From the NCBI GenBank assembly GCA_902791885.1, contig CADAXO010000062.1:1-10580 (forward strand): a stretch of DNA of 10,580 nucleotides. Direction: 5' to 3'. A program made the translations under genes and the position numbers. The notes under the pieces are model-generated. The model was not told where the DNA came from and made no database searches. It worked only from the letters and a program-made list of their open reading frames with translations. Shown in pieces: positions 1 to 7,200 of the stretch. How positions within the stretch are numbered: the stretch's first letter is position 1; every line of letters starts with the position of its first letter. The DNA comes from Oscillospiraceae bacterium. Its GTDB lineage: Bacteria > Bacillota_A > Clostridia > Saccharofermentanales > Saccharofermentanaceae.

Positions 1-449
1 GAGAAGTTAAGTACCGAGCCGTAAAGAGGCAGTGTGATGAAATAGTTGAAAGGTACAGCGATGAGTGCGAGAACTGCTGTTGCAAGTAGCATTGAGATGA
101 TCGCACCTTTTCTCGTTCTGTGCTTCTCGTAGAAGAAACCTGCCGTGAATACATAGATGCTTCCCGTGATGAAATTGCTCATCTCGCCGATGCCTGCGGT
201 TCCCGTTGCAGGGAGGTGAATAAGGTTCTTCAAAAGCTCGATCACGATTCCGTAGATCGGACCTAATGAGAACGAACCTACAAGTACCGGAAGCTCGGAA
301 AGATCGAACTTCAGGAACGGCGGCATGAAGGGCACGCTGACTTCAAGGTACATGAGTACCACAGCCATAGCCGTGAAGATGGCTGTTACTGCGATCTTGC
401 GGCCGGTGACGCGTGAACGTGTTACAGAATCTTTGGTAATTTCGGACAT
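1..449 (-). CDS. ribU: Riboflavin transporter RibU, ECF transporter S component (partial, C-terminus beyond left edge)
   Basis: Membrane protein that binds riboflavin outside the cell and, with the shared ECF energizing module (EcfT plus two ATPases), brings it in. Reading the minus strand from the ATG at 449 gives about 149 residues before the window ends, out of a usual 190-210. After a charged N-terminus comes a hydrophobic helix starting near residue 19. It is followed by segments typical of RibU: FLKFDLSELPVLVG, then GPIYGIVIELLKNLIHL, then GIGEMSNFITG, and further hydrophobic helices. The start is set by the Shine-Dalgarno GGAAGGAG (459-466), nine bases upstream. An FMN riboswitch directly in front of the gene independently supports a flavin role. 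Expected regulation is repression when FMN is plentiful. The energizing module is not in this window. The family call is from recognised motifs, not from a search. Confidence 0.93.
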   Translation of the reverse strand, partial: MSEITKDSVTRSRVTGRKIAVTAIFTAMAVVLMYLEVSVPFMPPFLKFDLSELPVLVGSFSLGPIYGIVIELLKNLIHLPATGTAGIGEMSNFITGSIYVFTAGFFYEKHRTRKGAIISMLLATAVLALIAVPFNYFITLPLYGSVLNF

Positions 450-456
450 AAAAAAC

Positions 457-554
457 AACTCCTTCCATCCGGACTTTAACCGTCGGCCGCGAAATCTCAT
501 CGCGTCAGTCCCGAGGTTCACCGCCGGTGGGGACTTACACCCCGCCTTGGATTC
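457..554 (-). ncRNA. FMN riboswitch (RFN element) controlling ribU
   Basis: The minus strand carries the conserved RFN core in the right order: GGCGGGGTG, AAGTCCCC, ACCGGCGGT, then GCCGACGGT, AAAGTCC and GGATGG. Together these form the multi-branched aptamer that binds flavin mononucleotide. The closing helix P1 is probably GAAUCC (549-554) against GGAGUU (457-462), imperfect with one mismatch. The 3' strand of P1 contains part of the ribU Shine-Dalgarno (GGAAGGAG, 459-466), and the ATG follows at 449. FMN binding should therefore stabilise P1 and hide the ribosome site, giving translational shut-off. No separate terminator hairpin with a U-tract lies between aptamer and start. The class is certain from the consensus; the exact P1 pairing and the mechanism are inferred. 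Confidence 0.95.
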
Positions 555-562
555 TGTGGAAG

Positions 563-592
563 ATTATAAACTCAAGCCACTTGTTTTTTCAA
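563..592 (-). promoter_or_regulatory. Promoter of ribU
   Basis: On the minus strand TTGAAA (587-592) and a perfect TATAAT (563-568) are separated by 18 bases, a sigma-A-type promoter. Transcription should start around 555-557, right at the 5' edge of the FMN aptamer, so the leader would consist almost entirely of riboswitch. A 12-base dyad, ACAGA-TT-TCTGT (592-603), abuts the -35 box on its upstream side. It could be an operator, but there is no independent support for that. Confidence 0.7.
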
Positions 593-604
593 CAGATTTC
601 TGTA

Positions 605-690
605 ATGAGTGATCGCCACTTGCTCTGCTAGTTCCGCAGACGCGCAGCGGCGAGGACTGTCCGACGCCAAGAGCAATGGCGATCACTCAT
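605..690. repeat. Long imperfect palindrome with structured GC-rich loop
   Basis: The left arm (605-626, ATGAGTGATCGCCACTTGCTCT) and the right arm (670-690) are reverse complements over 21 base pairs, with only C619 unpaired. The 43-base interior is much richer in GC than its surroundings and contains a second imperfect palindrome (649-668: GGCG and GGA facing TCC and CGCC). A competing short stem, CCGC...GCGG (634-650), is also possible. The right arm overlaps the last two codons and the TGA stop of the carboxypeptidase gene (683-685). Neither side is followed by a run of T in the reading direction, so it is not a standard intrinsic terminator. Possible roles are a mobile palindromic repeat of REP or PATE type, a structured 3' end that stabilises or ends the upstream mRNA, or a small structured RNA. 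The pairing is seen directly; the role is unknown. Confidence 0.75.
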
Positions 691-1437
691 CCCAGGGGAG
701 GACTTGTTCGCAGCCGTAATATGCCTCTAACGACATGTCATTCTCGTGAAGGTAGGTCGCGAGTTCTACGCCGACGTAGCGGTAGTGCCAGGCCTCGATG
801 TCGTAGCCTGTCTCATATACCCACTGCTGCTGGAAGCGTCTTACGAATCCGAACTCATGGCAGTGCTCGTTGACCCATATGCCTGTGGTGGTCTCACCGA
901 ACTCGTCCAGGATCTCATACTGACCCTCGGGGGTGATGTCGAGCGCTAGCCCGAGCTGGTGCTCGGAGCGTCCGGGAATCGCGTTCTTTCTTACAGAGAA
1001 AGAGATGCCACGAAGGTTCGTGGACCTGTCGAAAAGATACTGCTGAATATTCGCGTCTCTGTAGCCGGAAACAAGGAAAAGACCCTGGCCCGTTGCTTCA
1101 ACACATGCGGCATACATCGCTTCCCATGCCTCACATGCCTCCGCTCTGATCTGCTGGTTCATCGAGTGCGGTGCATCGACTAGATCCGGCGGTACATAGT
1201 CTAAGGGGAGTGCGTAATATTTGTTTACGAGTACGGCGATGTCTTCGGGATTATCCACGATCTGTGCGCGTACCGATCTTGCATCAACGAAGCCGTTGTA
1301 CCATAAGGTGCCGATGTCTCGATAACAGTCTCACTTGCGGCGTCAGAAGGCTTGGCACAGGATGCTGTTCCCAGGAAGAATGAAGAGCAGGCGAGGACCG
1401 AAGCAATCAGTTTAAGATATCTGTTATCTGTCTTCAT
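683..1437 (-). CDS. Lipoprotein D-alanyl-D-alanine carboxypeptidase, VanY/DacB family (M15B), apparently frameshifted
   Basis: A zinc peptidase that trims the terminal D-Ala of peptidoglycan stem peptides outside the membrane. Two overlapping frames make up the gene. The first begins at ATG 1437 with a lipoprotein-like signal (charged MKTDNRYLK, hydrophobic stretch, cysteine in LGTASC at residue 27) and a Ser/Thr/Ala-rich linker. It runs to a stop at 1225-1227. The second frame is open from 1330 to the stop at 683-685 and carries WYNGFVDARSV followed by the whole M15B domain. Counted from the GTG at 1258, this has SGYRD (64-68), the zinc motif SEHQLGLALD (His100, Asp107) and EAWH (Glu155, His158). 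The GTG at 1258 has no ribosome-binding site and lies inside conserved sequence, so it is unlikely to be the real start. A single indel between about 1303 and 1330 would join the two parts. The start ATG overlaps the end of the nucleotidyltransferase gene, suggesting coupled translation. Function is confident; whether the gene is intact is not. Confidence 0.82.
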
Positions 1438-2167
1438 AGTCCCTGCAGGTCTTCTCGTAGTTTTCAAGTGTGCCTATGTCGATGCAGGCTCCGTCACCCT
1501 CGAAAGCGTAGACGGGAACCTTCTTGTAAAGCCATGAAGGGAAGTTTCCGGGGGCATCGGGTGAGCCGCCTTCGGAAAGGTATTCTCTTATCATGGGGAT
1601 GATGTCTTTGCCGTAAAAATATGTGGCATAAATCGCGAGGTCGCTCTTAGGTTCAGACGGCTTCTCTTCCATGTCGGTGATGCGTCCGTCATCATCGATA
1701 ACCGCGACTGCAAGTTTCTTTCTTTGCTCAACATCGGGGACCTTGATCGCGATCAGTGTGGGAGCATTCTTCTCCTTGAAAAATCTGTACATGTTCTCAA
1801 TGCTGTAAGTGAAGATATTGTCGCCTGCGAGGATGCAGATGTCCTCGTCGATACCTAACTCATCGATGGTGAAAATGATGTCGCCGATGGCGCCTCTTTT
1901 GTTAGTGTCATCAGTTGTTCCGTCGTCCAGCACAACGATCGGAGCCTTGCCTTCACGGTCCTGTGAAGATGCCCAGTCGGAGAACTTTTGGAAGAACTTG
2001 GAATTGGTGACAAGTACGACCTTCGTAATGTCGGGAAGAAGATCCACGGAGTCCATGATGTAATCGATTATGAGTCTGCTGCCTAAGGGTAAAAGTGACT
2101 TGGGGTTATCCTTGGTCAAAGGGTATAGTCTTGTTGCATATCCTGCAGCAAGTAAGATCGCGATCAT
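1424..2167 (-). CDS. Sugar-phosphate nucleotidyltransferase (RmlA/NTP_transferase family)
   Basis: A cytoplasmic enzyme of 247 residues expected to join a nucleoside triphosphate to a sugar or alcohol phosphate, releasing pyrophosphate and making an activated precursor for surface glycans. It starts with the family signature LLAAGYATRLYPLT (residues 5-18) followed by NPKSLLPLG (21-29); Arg13 and Lys23 are the usual phosphate-binding residues. LAGDN (113-117) supplies the metal-binding Asp116. MEEKP (166-170) and IDIGTLENYEKT (229-240) are typical of the C-terminal half. The length suits a minimal single-domain member without the left-handed helix seen in GlmU. The substrate cannot be told from sequence. 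The start is set by AGGAG (2176-2180) eight bases before the ATG. It heads a minus-strand operon with the carboxypeptidase gene, whose ATG (1437) lies inside its last codons. Confidence 0.88.
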   Translation of the reverse strand: MIAILLAAGYATRLYPLTKDNPKSLLPLGSRLIIDYIMDSVDLLPDITKVVLVTNSKFFQKFSDWASSQDREGKAPIVVLDDGTTDDTNKRGAIGDIIFTIDELGIDEDICILAGDNIFTYSIENMYRFFKEKNAPTLIAIKVPDVEQRKKLAVAVIDDDGRITDMEEKPSEPKSDLAIYATYFYGKDIIPMIREYLSEGGSPDAPGNFPSWLYKKVPVYAFEGDGACIDIGTLENYEKTCRDYEDR

Positions 2168-2205
2168 CTGTGGTGCTCCTGTCTACTTCATTCGAATTCT
2201 AACCA

Positions 2206-2234
2206 ATTATACACTACAAGCTATTTTAATGAAT
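2206..2234 (-). promoter_or_regulatory. Promoter of the nucleotidyltransferase-carboxypeptidase operon
   Basis: On the minus strand there is a perfect TATAAT (2206-2211). A weak -35 candidate, TTCATT (2228-2233), lies 16 bases upstream. The predicted RNA start is near 2199, giving a leader of about 30 bases that contains the AGGAG site. The region is interlocked with the glmU promoter on the other strand. Confidence 0.55.
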
Positions 2235-2242
2235 GTTATAAT
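2213..2242 (+). promoter_or_regulatory. Extended -10 promoter of glmU
   Basis: TGTTATAAT (2234-2242) is a perfect extended -10 element (TGn plus TATAAT). The best -35 candidate, ACTACA (2213-2218), matches poorly, as is usual for extended -10 promoters. The predicted start near 2249 lies about 30 bases before the ATG at 2280. This also argues against any translation start upstream of 2249. Confidence 0.6.
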
Positions 2243-2279
2243 TAGTGGACAAAACATAGTGAAAGAAGACAGAAGATTT

Positions 2280-3689
2280 ATGGATATATGTGCAGTTGTA
2301 ATGGCGGCAGGCGATGGTAAGAGAATGAAGTCCTCTTACTCCAAAGTGGTACATCAGGTAGCGGGTAAACCGATCATCAAGTGGGTGTACGATGCGCTTT
2401 GCGAAGCAGGCTGCGAGGAGCAGGTTTACATCGTAGGCGACAAGCAGGAACAGATAAGAGATGTGTTAGGTGAAGGCGTCGCTTATGTGTTCCAGGAGAA
2501 GCGCTTAGGTACCGGTCACGCAGTCATGCAGGCTGAGCCTTTCTTGGAGGGAAGAGGCGGTTATGTCATCGTTCTTCCGGGCGACTCTCCGATGGTAAGT
2601 TCCACTACGATCGCCAAGGCTGTCGACAAGATGGAGAACGGTGATTATGCCGCTGTTGTTATCACTGCAAGGGCAGAAGATCCTACAGGTTACGGCAGAG
2701 TCGTAAGAGACGAAGCAGGCAACGTATTGAGGATCGTCGAGCACAGAGACTGCAATGAGGAAGAGCTTAAGATACACGAGATCAACTCTTCAATGTATTT
2801 GTTCAAGACATCACTCCTTCTTTCCGCTCTGGGAAGGCTTTCCGCGCAGAATGCGCAGAAAGAATATTACCTTACAGATACGATCGGTATTCTTATCGGC
2901 GACGGCGGAACGGTCGGTTCAGTAGTATGCGACTTCGAGGATACGCTCGGAGTAAATGACAGATATCAGCTCATGCAGGCCAGTAAGATCATGAATAAGA
3001 GGATATTGAGAAAGCACATGATGAACGGTGTAGAGATCGTCGATGAGGATACGACATGGATCCATTCGGCGGTTGAGATCGGACAGGATACCATCATCCT
3101 TCCGGGCACGAGACTTATGGGCAACACAACGATCGGTGTTGACTGTATCATCGGTGAGAATACGAGACTTGACGGTGTTCAGGTCGGAGACGGAACGACT
3201 ATCGATTCGTCGATCGCATCAGAGTCCATCATCGGTGCCGACTGCAGAATCGGACCGTTCTCACATATAAGACCCGGATCTTTGATCAAGGATCATGTAA
3301 CGATCGGTGCATATGTCGAGATCAAGAGTTCTGAGATCGACGAATATACAAGAGCAAGACACCTTACATATATCGGTGATTCTAAGGTCGGTAAGAACGT
3401 TAACTTCGGATGCGGAACCGTTACCTGTAACTTCGACGGTGTCGATAAGGTCGGATGTACTATCGAGGATAACGTATTTATCGGCGGTAATTCCAATATC
3501 CTTGCATCTGTAGTCCTCGGACATGACTGTTATATCGCTGCAGGTTCCACCATCAATAAGGATGTTCCCGCACTTGGTCTCGGTATTGCGAGATCCAAGC
3601 AGGAGAACAAGGAAGACTGGGTTACAAGGAAGAACCGTCTGCGCGGAGCAAACTACATAAAGCTCGACAGCAGAAGATCGGAGCTCTGA
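2280..3689 (+). CDS. glmU: Bifunctional UDP-N-acetylglucosamine pyrophosphorylase / glucosamine-1-phosphate N-acetyltransferase GlmU
   Basis: Makes UDP-GlcNAc in two steps: acetylation of glucosamine-1-phosphate by the C-terminal domain, then uridylylation by the N-terminal domain. The product feeds peptidoglycan and teichoic acid synthesis. The protein has 469 residues (family about 455-460). N-terminal domain: MAAGDGKRM (8-16), KVVH (22-25), LGTGHA (76-81), PGDSP with metal-binding Asp102, and DPTGYGRVVR. C-terminal left-handed beta helix of hexapeptide repeats from about 250: RPGSLI, HLTYIGD with catalytic His361, CNFDG (383-387), Lys390 and AAGS. Small departures are Lys for Thr in the GxGTRM loop, Ser for Pro before KV, and Phe for Tyr in NYDG. 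The ATG at 2280 is chosen because the family's N-terminus begins here and the promoter lies just upstream. The frame stays open back to 2070, but that stretch is antisense to the neighbouring gene. The ribosome site (AGAAG) is weak. First gene of a cluster with pth seven bases on. Confidence 0.96.
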   Translation: MDICAVVMAAGDGKRMKSSYSKVVHQVAGKPIIKWVYDALCEAGCEEQVYIVGDKQEQIRDVLGEGVAYVFQEKRLGTGHAVMQAEPFLEGRGGYVIVLPGDSPMVSSTTIAKAVDKMENGDYAAVVITARAEDPTGYGRVVRDEAGNVLRIVEHRDCNEEELKIHEINSSMYLFKTSLLLSALGRLSAQNAQKEYYLTDTIGILIGDGGTVGSVVCDFEDTLGVNDRYQLMQASKIMNKRILRKHMMNGVEIVDEDTTWIHSAVEIGQDTIILPGTRLMGNTTIGVDCIIGENTRLDGVQVGDGTTIDSSIASESIIGADCRIGPFSHIRPGSLIKDHVTIGAYVEIKSSEIDEYTRARHLTYIGDSKVGKNVNFGCGTVTCNFDGVDKVGCTIEDNVFIGGNSNILASVVLGHDCYIAAGSTINKDVPALGLGIARSKQENKEDWVTRKNRLRGANYIKLDSRRSEL

Positions 3690-3696
3690 CGAACTG

Positions 3697-4242
3697 ATGT
3701 CCGATACATGGCTTATCGCAGGTCTCGGCAACCCCGGGAACAAGTACGCTTACACATGGCATAACTGCGGATTCTTAACTCTCGAGATGCTTGCGGAAAG
3801 AAATAATATCCGCATGGAGAGGACGCAGTTTCATGCGCTTTTCGGCAAGGGGAAAATAGGGGGGCACGATGTGTTCCTGATGAAGCCCCAGACCTTCATG
3901 AACCTCTCGGGAGAAGCGATAGGACCTTTCGCGAACTACTACAAGATCGACCCCGCCCACATAATCATCGTGTACGACGACATCGATATCGGAGTGGGCA
4001 GCATACGTGTGAGAACCAAGGGAAGTGCCGGTACGCATAACGGCATGAAGTCGGTTATCGCACATCTTAATACGCAGGAGTTTCCCCGCGTCAGGATCGG
4101 AACAGGTCCCGTGCCGGAGAACACAGATCTTATCTCATATGTTCTCTCCGACATCCCCAAGGACTTGAGACAGACGATGTACGACTCTTTCGAGGAAGGG
4201 TGTAAAGCCTGTGAGGATATCGTCAATGGCAAAAGAGATTAA
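3697..4242 (+). CDS. pth: Peptidyl-tRNA hydrolase
   Basis: Cuts the ester bond between peptide and tRNA on peptidyl-tRNAs that drop off the ribosome, so that the tRNA can be reused; an essential cytoplasmic enzyme. The protein is 181 residues, slightly shorter than the usual 185-195. Visible family motifs in order are AGLGNPG (8-14, Asn12), TWHNCGF (20-26, catalytic His22), KPQTFMNLSG (63-72, Asn69), YDDIDI (93-98, Asp94, which orients the histidine), GTHNGMKS (112-119, Asn115) and FPRVRIGTG. The residue before the catalytic HN is Trp where Arg is common. The ATG lies seven bases after the glmU stop with no strong ribosome site close by (GGAG at 3680-3683 is far), so translation probably depends on ribosomes finishing glmU. 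The 3' end overlaps the start of mfd by 17 bases. Confidence 0.95.
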   Translation: MSDTWLIAGLGNPGNKYAYTWHNCGFLTLEMLAERNNIRMERTQFHALFGKGKIGGHDVFLMKPQTFMNLSGEAIGPFANYYKIDPAHIIIVYDDIDIGVGSIRVRTKGSAGTHNGMKSVIAHLNTQEFPRVRIGTGPVPENTDLISYVLSDIPKDLRQTMYDSFEEGCKACEDIVNGKRD

Positions 4243-7200
4243 CGAACTTCTTGAGAAGATAGAGCAGGATAAGGTCCTGATGGCTTCCTTTGAGGAGGCC
4301 GCACGCAGTGGAGGTCCCGTAAATATTACGGGGCTTTGTGAGCAGCAGAAAGGATACCTTATCGCGGCGCTCGCAAGAAGGTTCGACAAGAAGCCGGTAG
4401 TTATAGTTTCCGATGAGACGAGAGCCAAAGCCGTAAGCGGAAGTATCGCTCCTTTCGCGGGAAAAGACATACCCGTGTTAAAGCCTGCGGAGCTGTCGCT
4501 CGTTTCCGCCGTGGCGTCCTCGCACGAGAATGAAAGTGAGCGTGCCGGAGTTGTCTCCAAGATAGTTACAGGAGACTTCGATGCAGCTTTGATCTGTGCG
4601 CCTGCGCTTCTTAACAAGATGCCCCGCGCGGATGAATTCCAGAAGAAGTTTATCAAGCTTTCACTCGGTAAGAATTACGACCCGGTGAAGCTTGTCGCGG
4701 ACCTGTCGCAGAGAGGTTACGAGCGCGTCGGAATGGTGTCGGACCAGGGTGAGTTCTCGGCAAGAGGAGACGTCATCGACGTGTTCCCGCCCGATATGGA
4801 CAGGCCTTTGAGAATCAGTTTTTTTGACGATGAGATCGATCAGCTGAAGACATTTAATCCCGACGATCAAAGGTCGATCGAGGGCCTTAAGAAGGCCGTG
4901 ATCTGCCCTGCCTATATCTACACTTTCGAAGAGGACAAAAGAGGCAGGTATGCCGACGACATGATGCATGCGGCAGCTTCTGATATTAACAGGATGAACG
5001 CGTCTTCAAACAGGACCACGGGTGAGCTTCTCGAGAGAAACTGCCACGCGGATGCCGATGCGATCAGACAGGGCATGAGGATATCGGCCCTCGCACGCTG
5101 GATCGGAGTTATCAACACTGACCCCAGAAGCGTCCTCGATTATCTTAACAAGACCAGGATGATGCTCTTCGTAGATGAGTTCTCGGAGGGCAGAAGCCGC
5201 ATGGACGGATATACCGCTGACTTCGCGGCGCGCATCAAGAGCGCTTACGAATACGGTCAGGCACCGTCCTGTTCATACGATTCGTTATTCAAGGCACCCG
5301 ATGCGATGAAGGCACTCGATGCTTTCGGCGGGACGGTCACGCTCGCATGTCTCAAGTCTTCGTTAAGCGGGCTCCCGGGAGGCGTCACGGTCAACTGTCC
5401 GGGACTTTCGGAAGAGAACTGGGTAGGCCGTGATGAGGCTTTGATCAACTACATCAAGAACGGAGGCGGCGCGACTTCTTCGAAGATCACGTTCATGATC
5501 ACGGGTGCATCGCGTGTGGATTCTTTCCGCAACAGGATGCTCTCGGGCGGCGTAGATATAGACATCATTTCCGCGGCGCTTCCGGCTGGCTTCGAATACC
5601 CCGCGGCAGGCCTGATCTTAATAGGTGAGCAGGAAGTCTTCGGCAGCGAAAAGAAACATATCCAGAAGAAGAGCGGCGGCGCACGTATAACTTTCTTCGG
5701 CGACGTTGCTCCCGGAGATTATGTAGTTCACGATGTTCACGGTATCGGTCTTTATGAAGGCATCGTCAACCTCAAGATGGGCAAGTCTTCGCAGGATTAT
5801 CTTAAGATCAACTATGCGAAGAATGCGGTCATTTATCTTCCTGTCGACAAGATCGACAAGCTGTCCAAGTATGTGGGACCCGGAGGCAAAGATCCGAAGC
5901 TGTCGTCACTTGATTCACAGGAGTGGAAGAAGAACGTAGAGCGCGCAAGGTCCTCAGTCAAGAAGCTCGCGTTCGACCTCGTTAAGCTCTATGCGGTAAG
6001 ACGTGCGAATAAGGGCTTCGTATGCGGTCCCGACGATTCATATCAGAAGGAGTTCGAAGAGTACTTTCCGTATGAGGAGACCGCTGACCAGATCGCTGCG
6101 ATAAATGATATCAAGAAAGATATGGAGTCACCCGTGCCGATGGACAGACTTCTGTGCGGAGACGTAGGCTTCGGTAAGACCGAGGTAGCTTTTCGGGCTA
6201 TCTTCAAGTGCGTCATGAACGGCAAGCAGGCTTTCATGCTCGCTCCGACGACGCTTCTTGCCCAGCAGCATTACGACAACTTCAGGGAGAGACTCGGAGG
6301 GTTCCCGATTAAGGTCGTCCTTCTCTCAAGATTCGTCTCCGCGGCTGCCATGAAGCAGAACCTTCAGGACATCAAAGACGGCAAGGCCGACGTTGTGATC
6401 GGAACCCACCGCATACTGTCGGACGATGTCGTTCCGAACAGACTGGGTCTTCTGGTCGTCGACGAGGAGCAAAGATTCGGCGTTAACCATAAAGAGAAGA
6501 TCAAGGCGATGAGAGCGAATATCGATGTTCTCACATTGACTGCCACCCCGATCCCGAGAACGCTTCATATGTCGATGTCGGGAATCAGGGATATCTCGAT
6601 GCTCTCGGAGGCACCGCTTAACAGGCGTCCGGTCCAGACCTATGTAATGGAATACGATGAGGAGATCTGCGTTCAGGCGTGTCTTCGCGAGATCTCAAGA
6701 GGAGGTCAGATCTTCTGGCTTTATAACCGTACTGCAGACATAGATTCCAAGGCGGCGGCCATCAAGAAGCTGATGCCCGAAGTAAGAGTCGCATATGCTC
6801 ACGGCAAGATGAGCGAGAACCAGATGGAGAAGATCGTCGAATCCTTCATCAAAGGTGAAGCGGACATACTGGTCTGCACGACGATCATCGAGTCGGGTGT
6901 CGATATGCCGAATGTTAATACCATGATCGTTGAAGACGCCGAGAGATTCGGACTGTCCCAGCTTTATCAGATCAAGGGCCGTGTCGGAAGATCCGACCGT
7001 CAGGCGTATGCATATATAACTTACAAACCCGACAGGGAGATGAACTCCGACGCGCGTAAAAGACTCATGGCCATCCGCGAGTTCACCGAGCTCGGTTCCG
7101 GCGTCAAGATCGCGTTAAGAGACCTTGAGGTAAGAGGTGCGGGCAATCTTCTCGGTGCCGAACAGCACGGCCAGATGGATGTCATAGGTTACGAACTTTA

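Noticed and set aside
325..612. 95-codon plus-strand frame across the riboswitch
   Set aside because: It runs antisense through ribU and its FMN riboswitch, which are firmly supported on the minus strand.
605..690. Intrinsic transcription terminator
   Set aside because: The stem is long, but neither strand has the T-run needed directly after it and the loop is too large for a typical terminator.
683..1258. Carboxypeptidase starting at the GTG at 1258 as a complete gene
   Set aside because: There is no ribosome site, family-like sequence continues upstream in the same frame, and a lipoprotein signal is present in the adjacent frame. A frameshifted longer gene explains the data better.
2070..2279. 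Upstream extension of the glmU frame (open from 2070)
   Set aside because: It lies antisense to the start of the nucleotidyltransferase gene and upstream of the glmU promoter at 2234-2242. The residues do not resemble the GlmU N-terminus, which begins at 2280.
3261..3743. 160-codon open frame on the minus strand across the end of glmU
   Set aside because: A shadow of the glmU beta-helix repeats; no recognisable protein features.
4211..4225. Earlier GTG start for mfd
   Set aside because: The GAGGA ribosome site lies within this extension and is well spaced for the ATG at 4226, not for the GTG.
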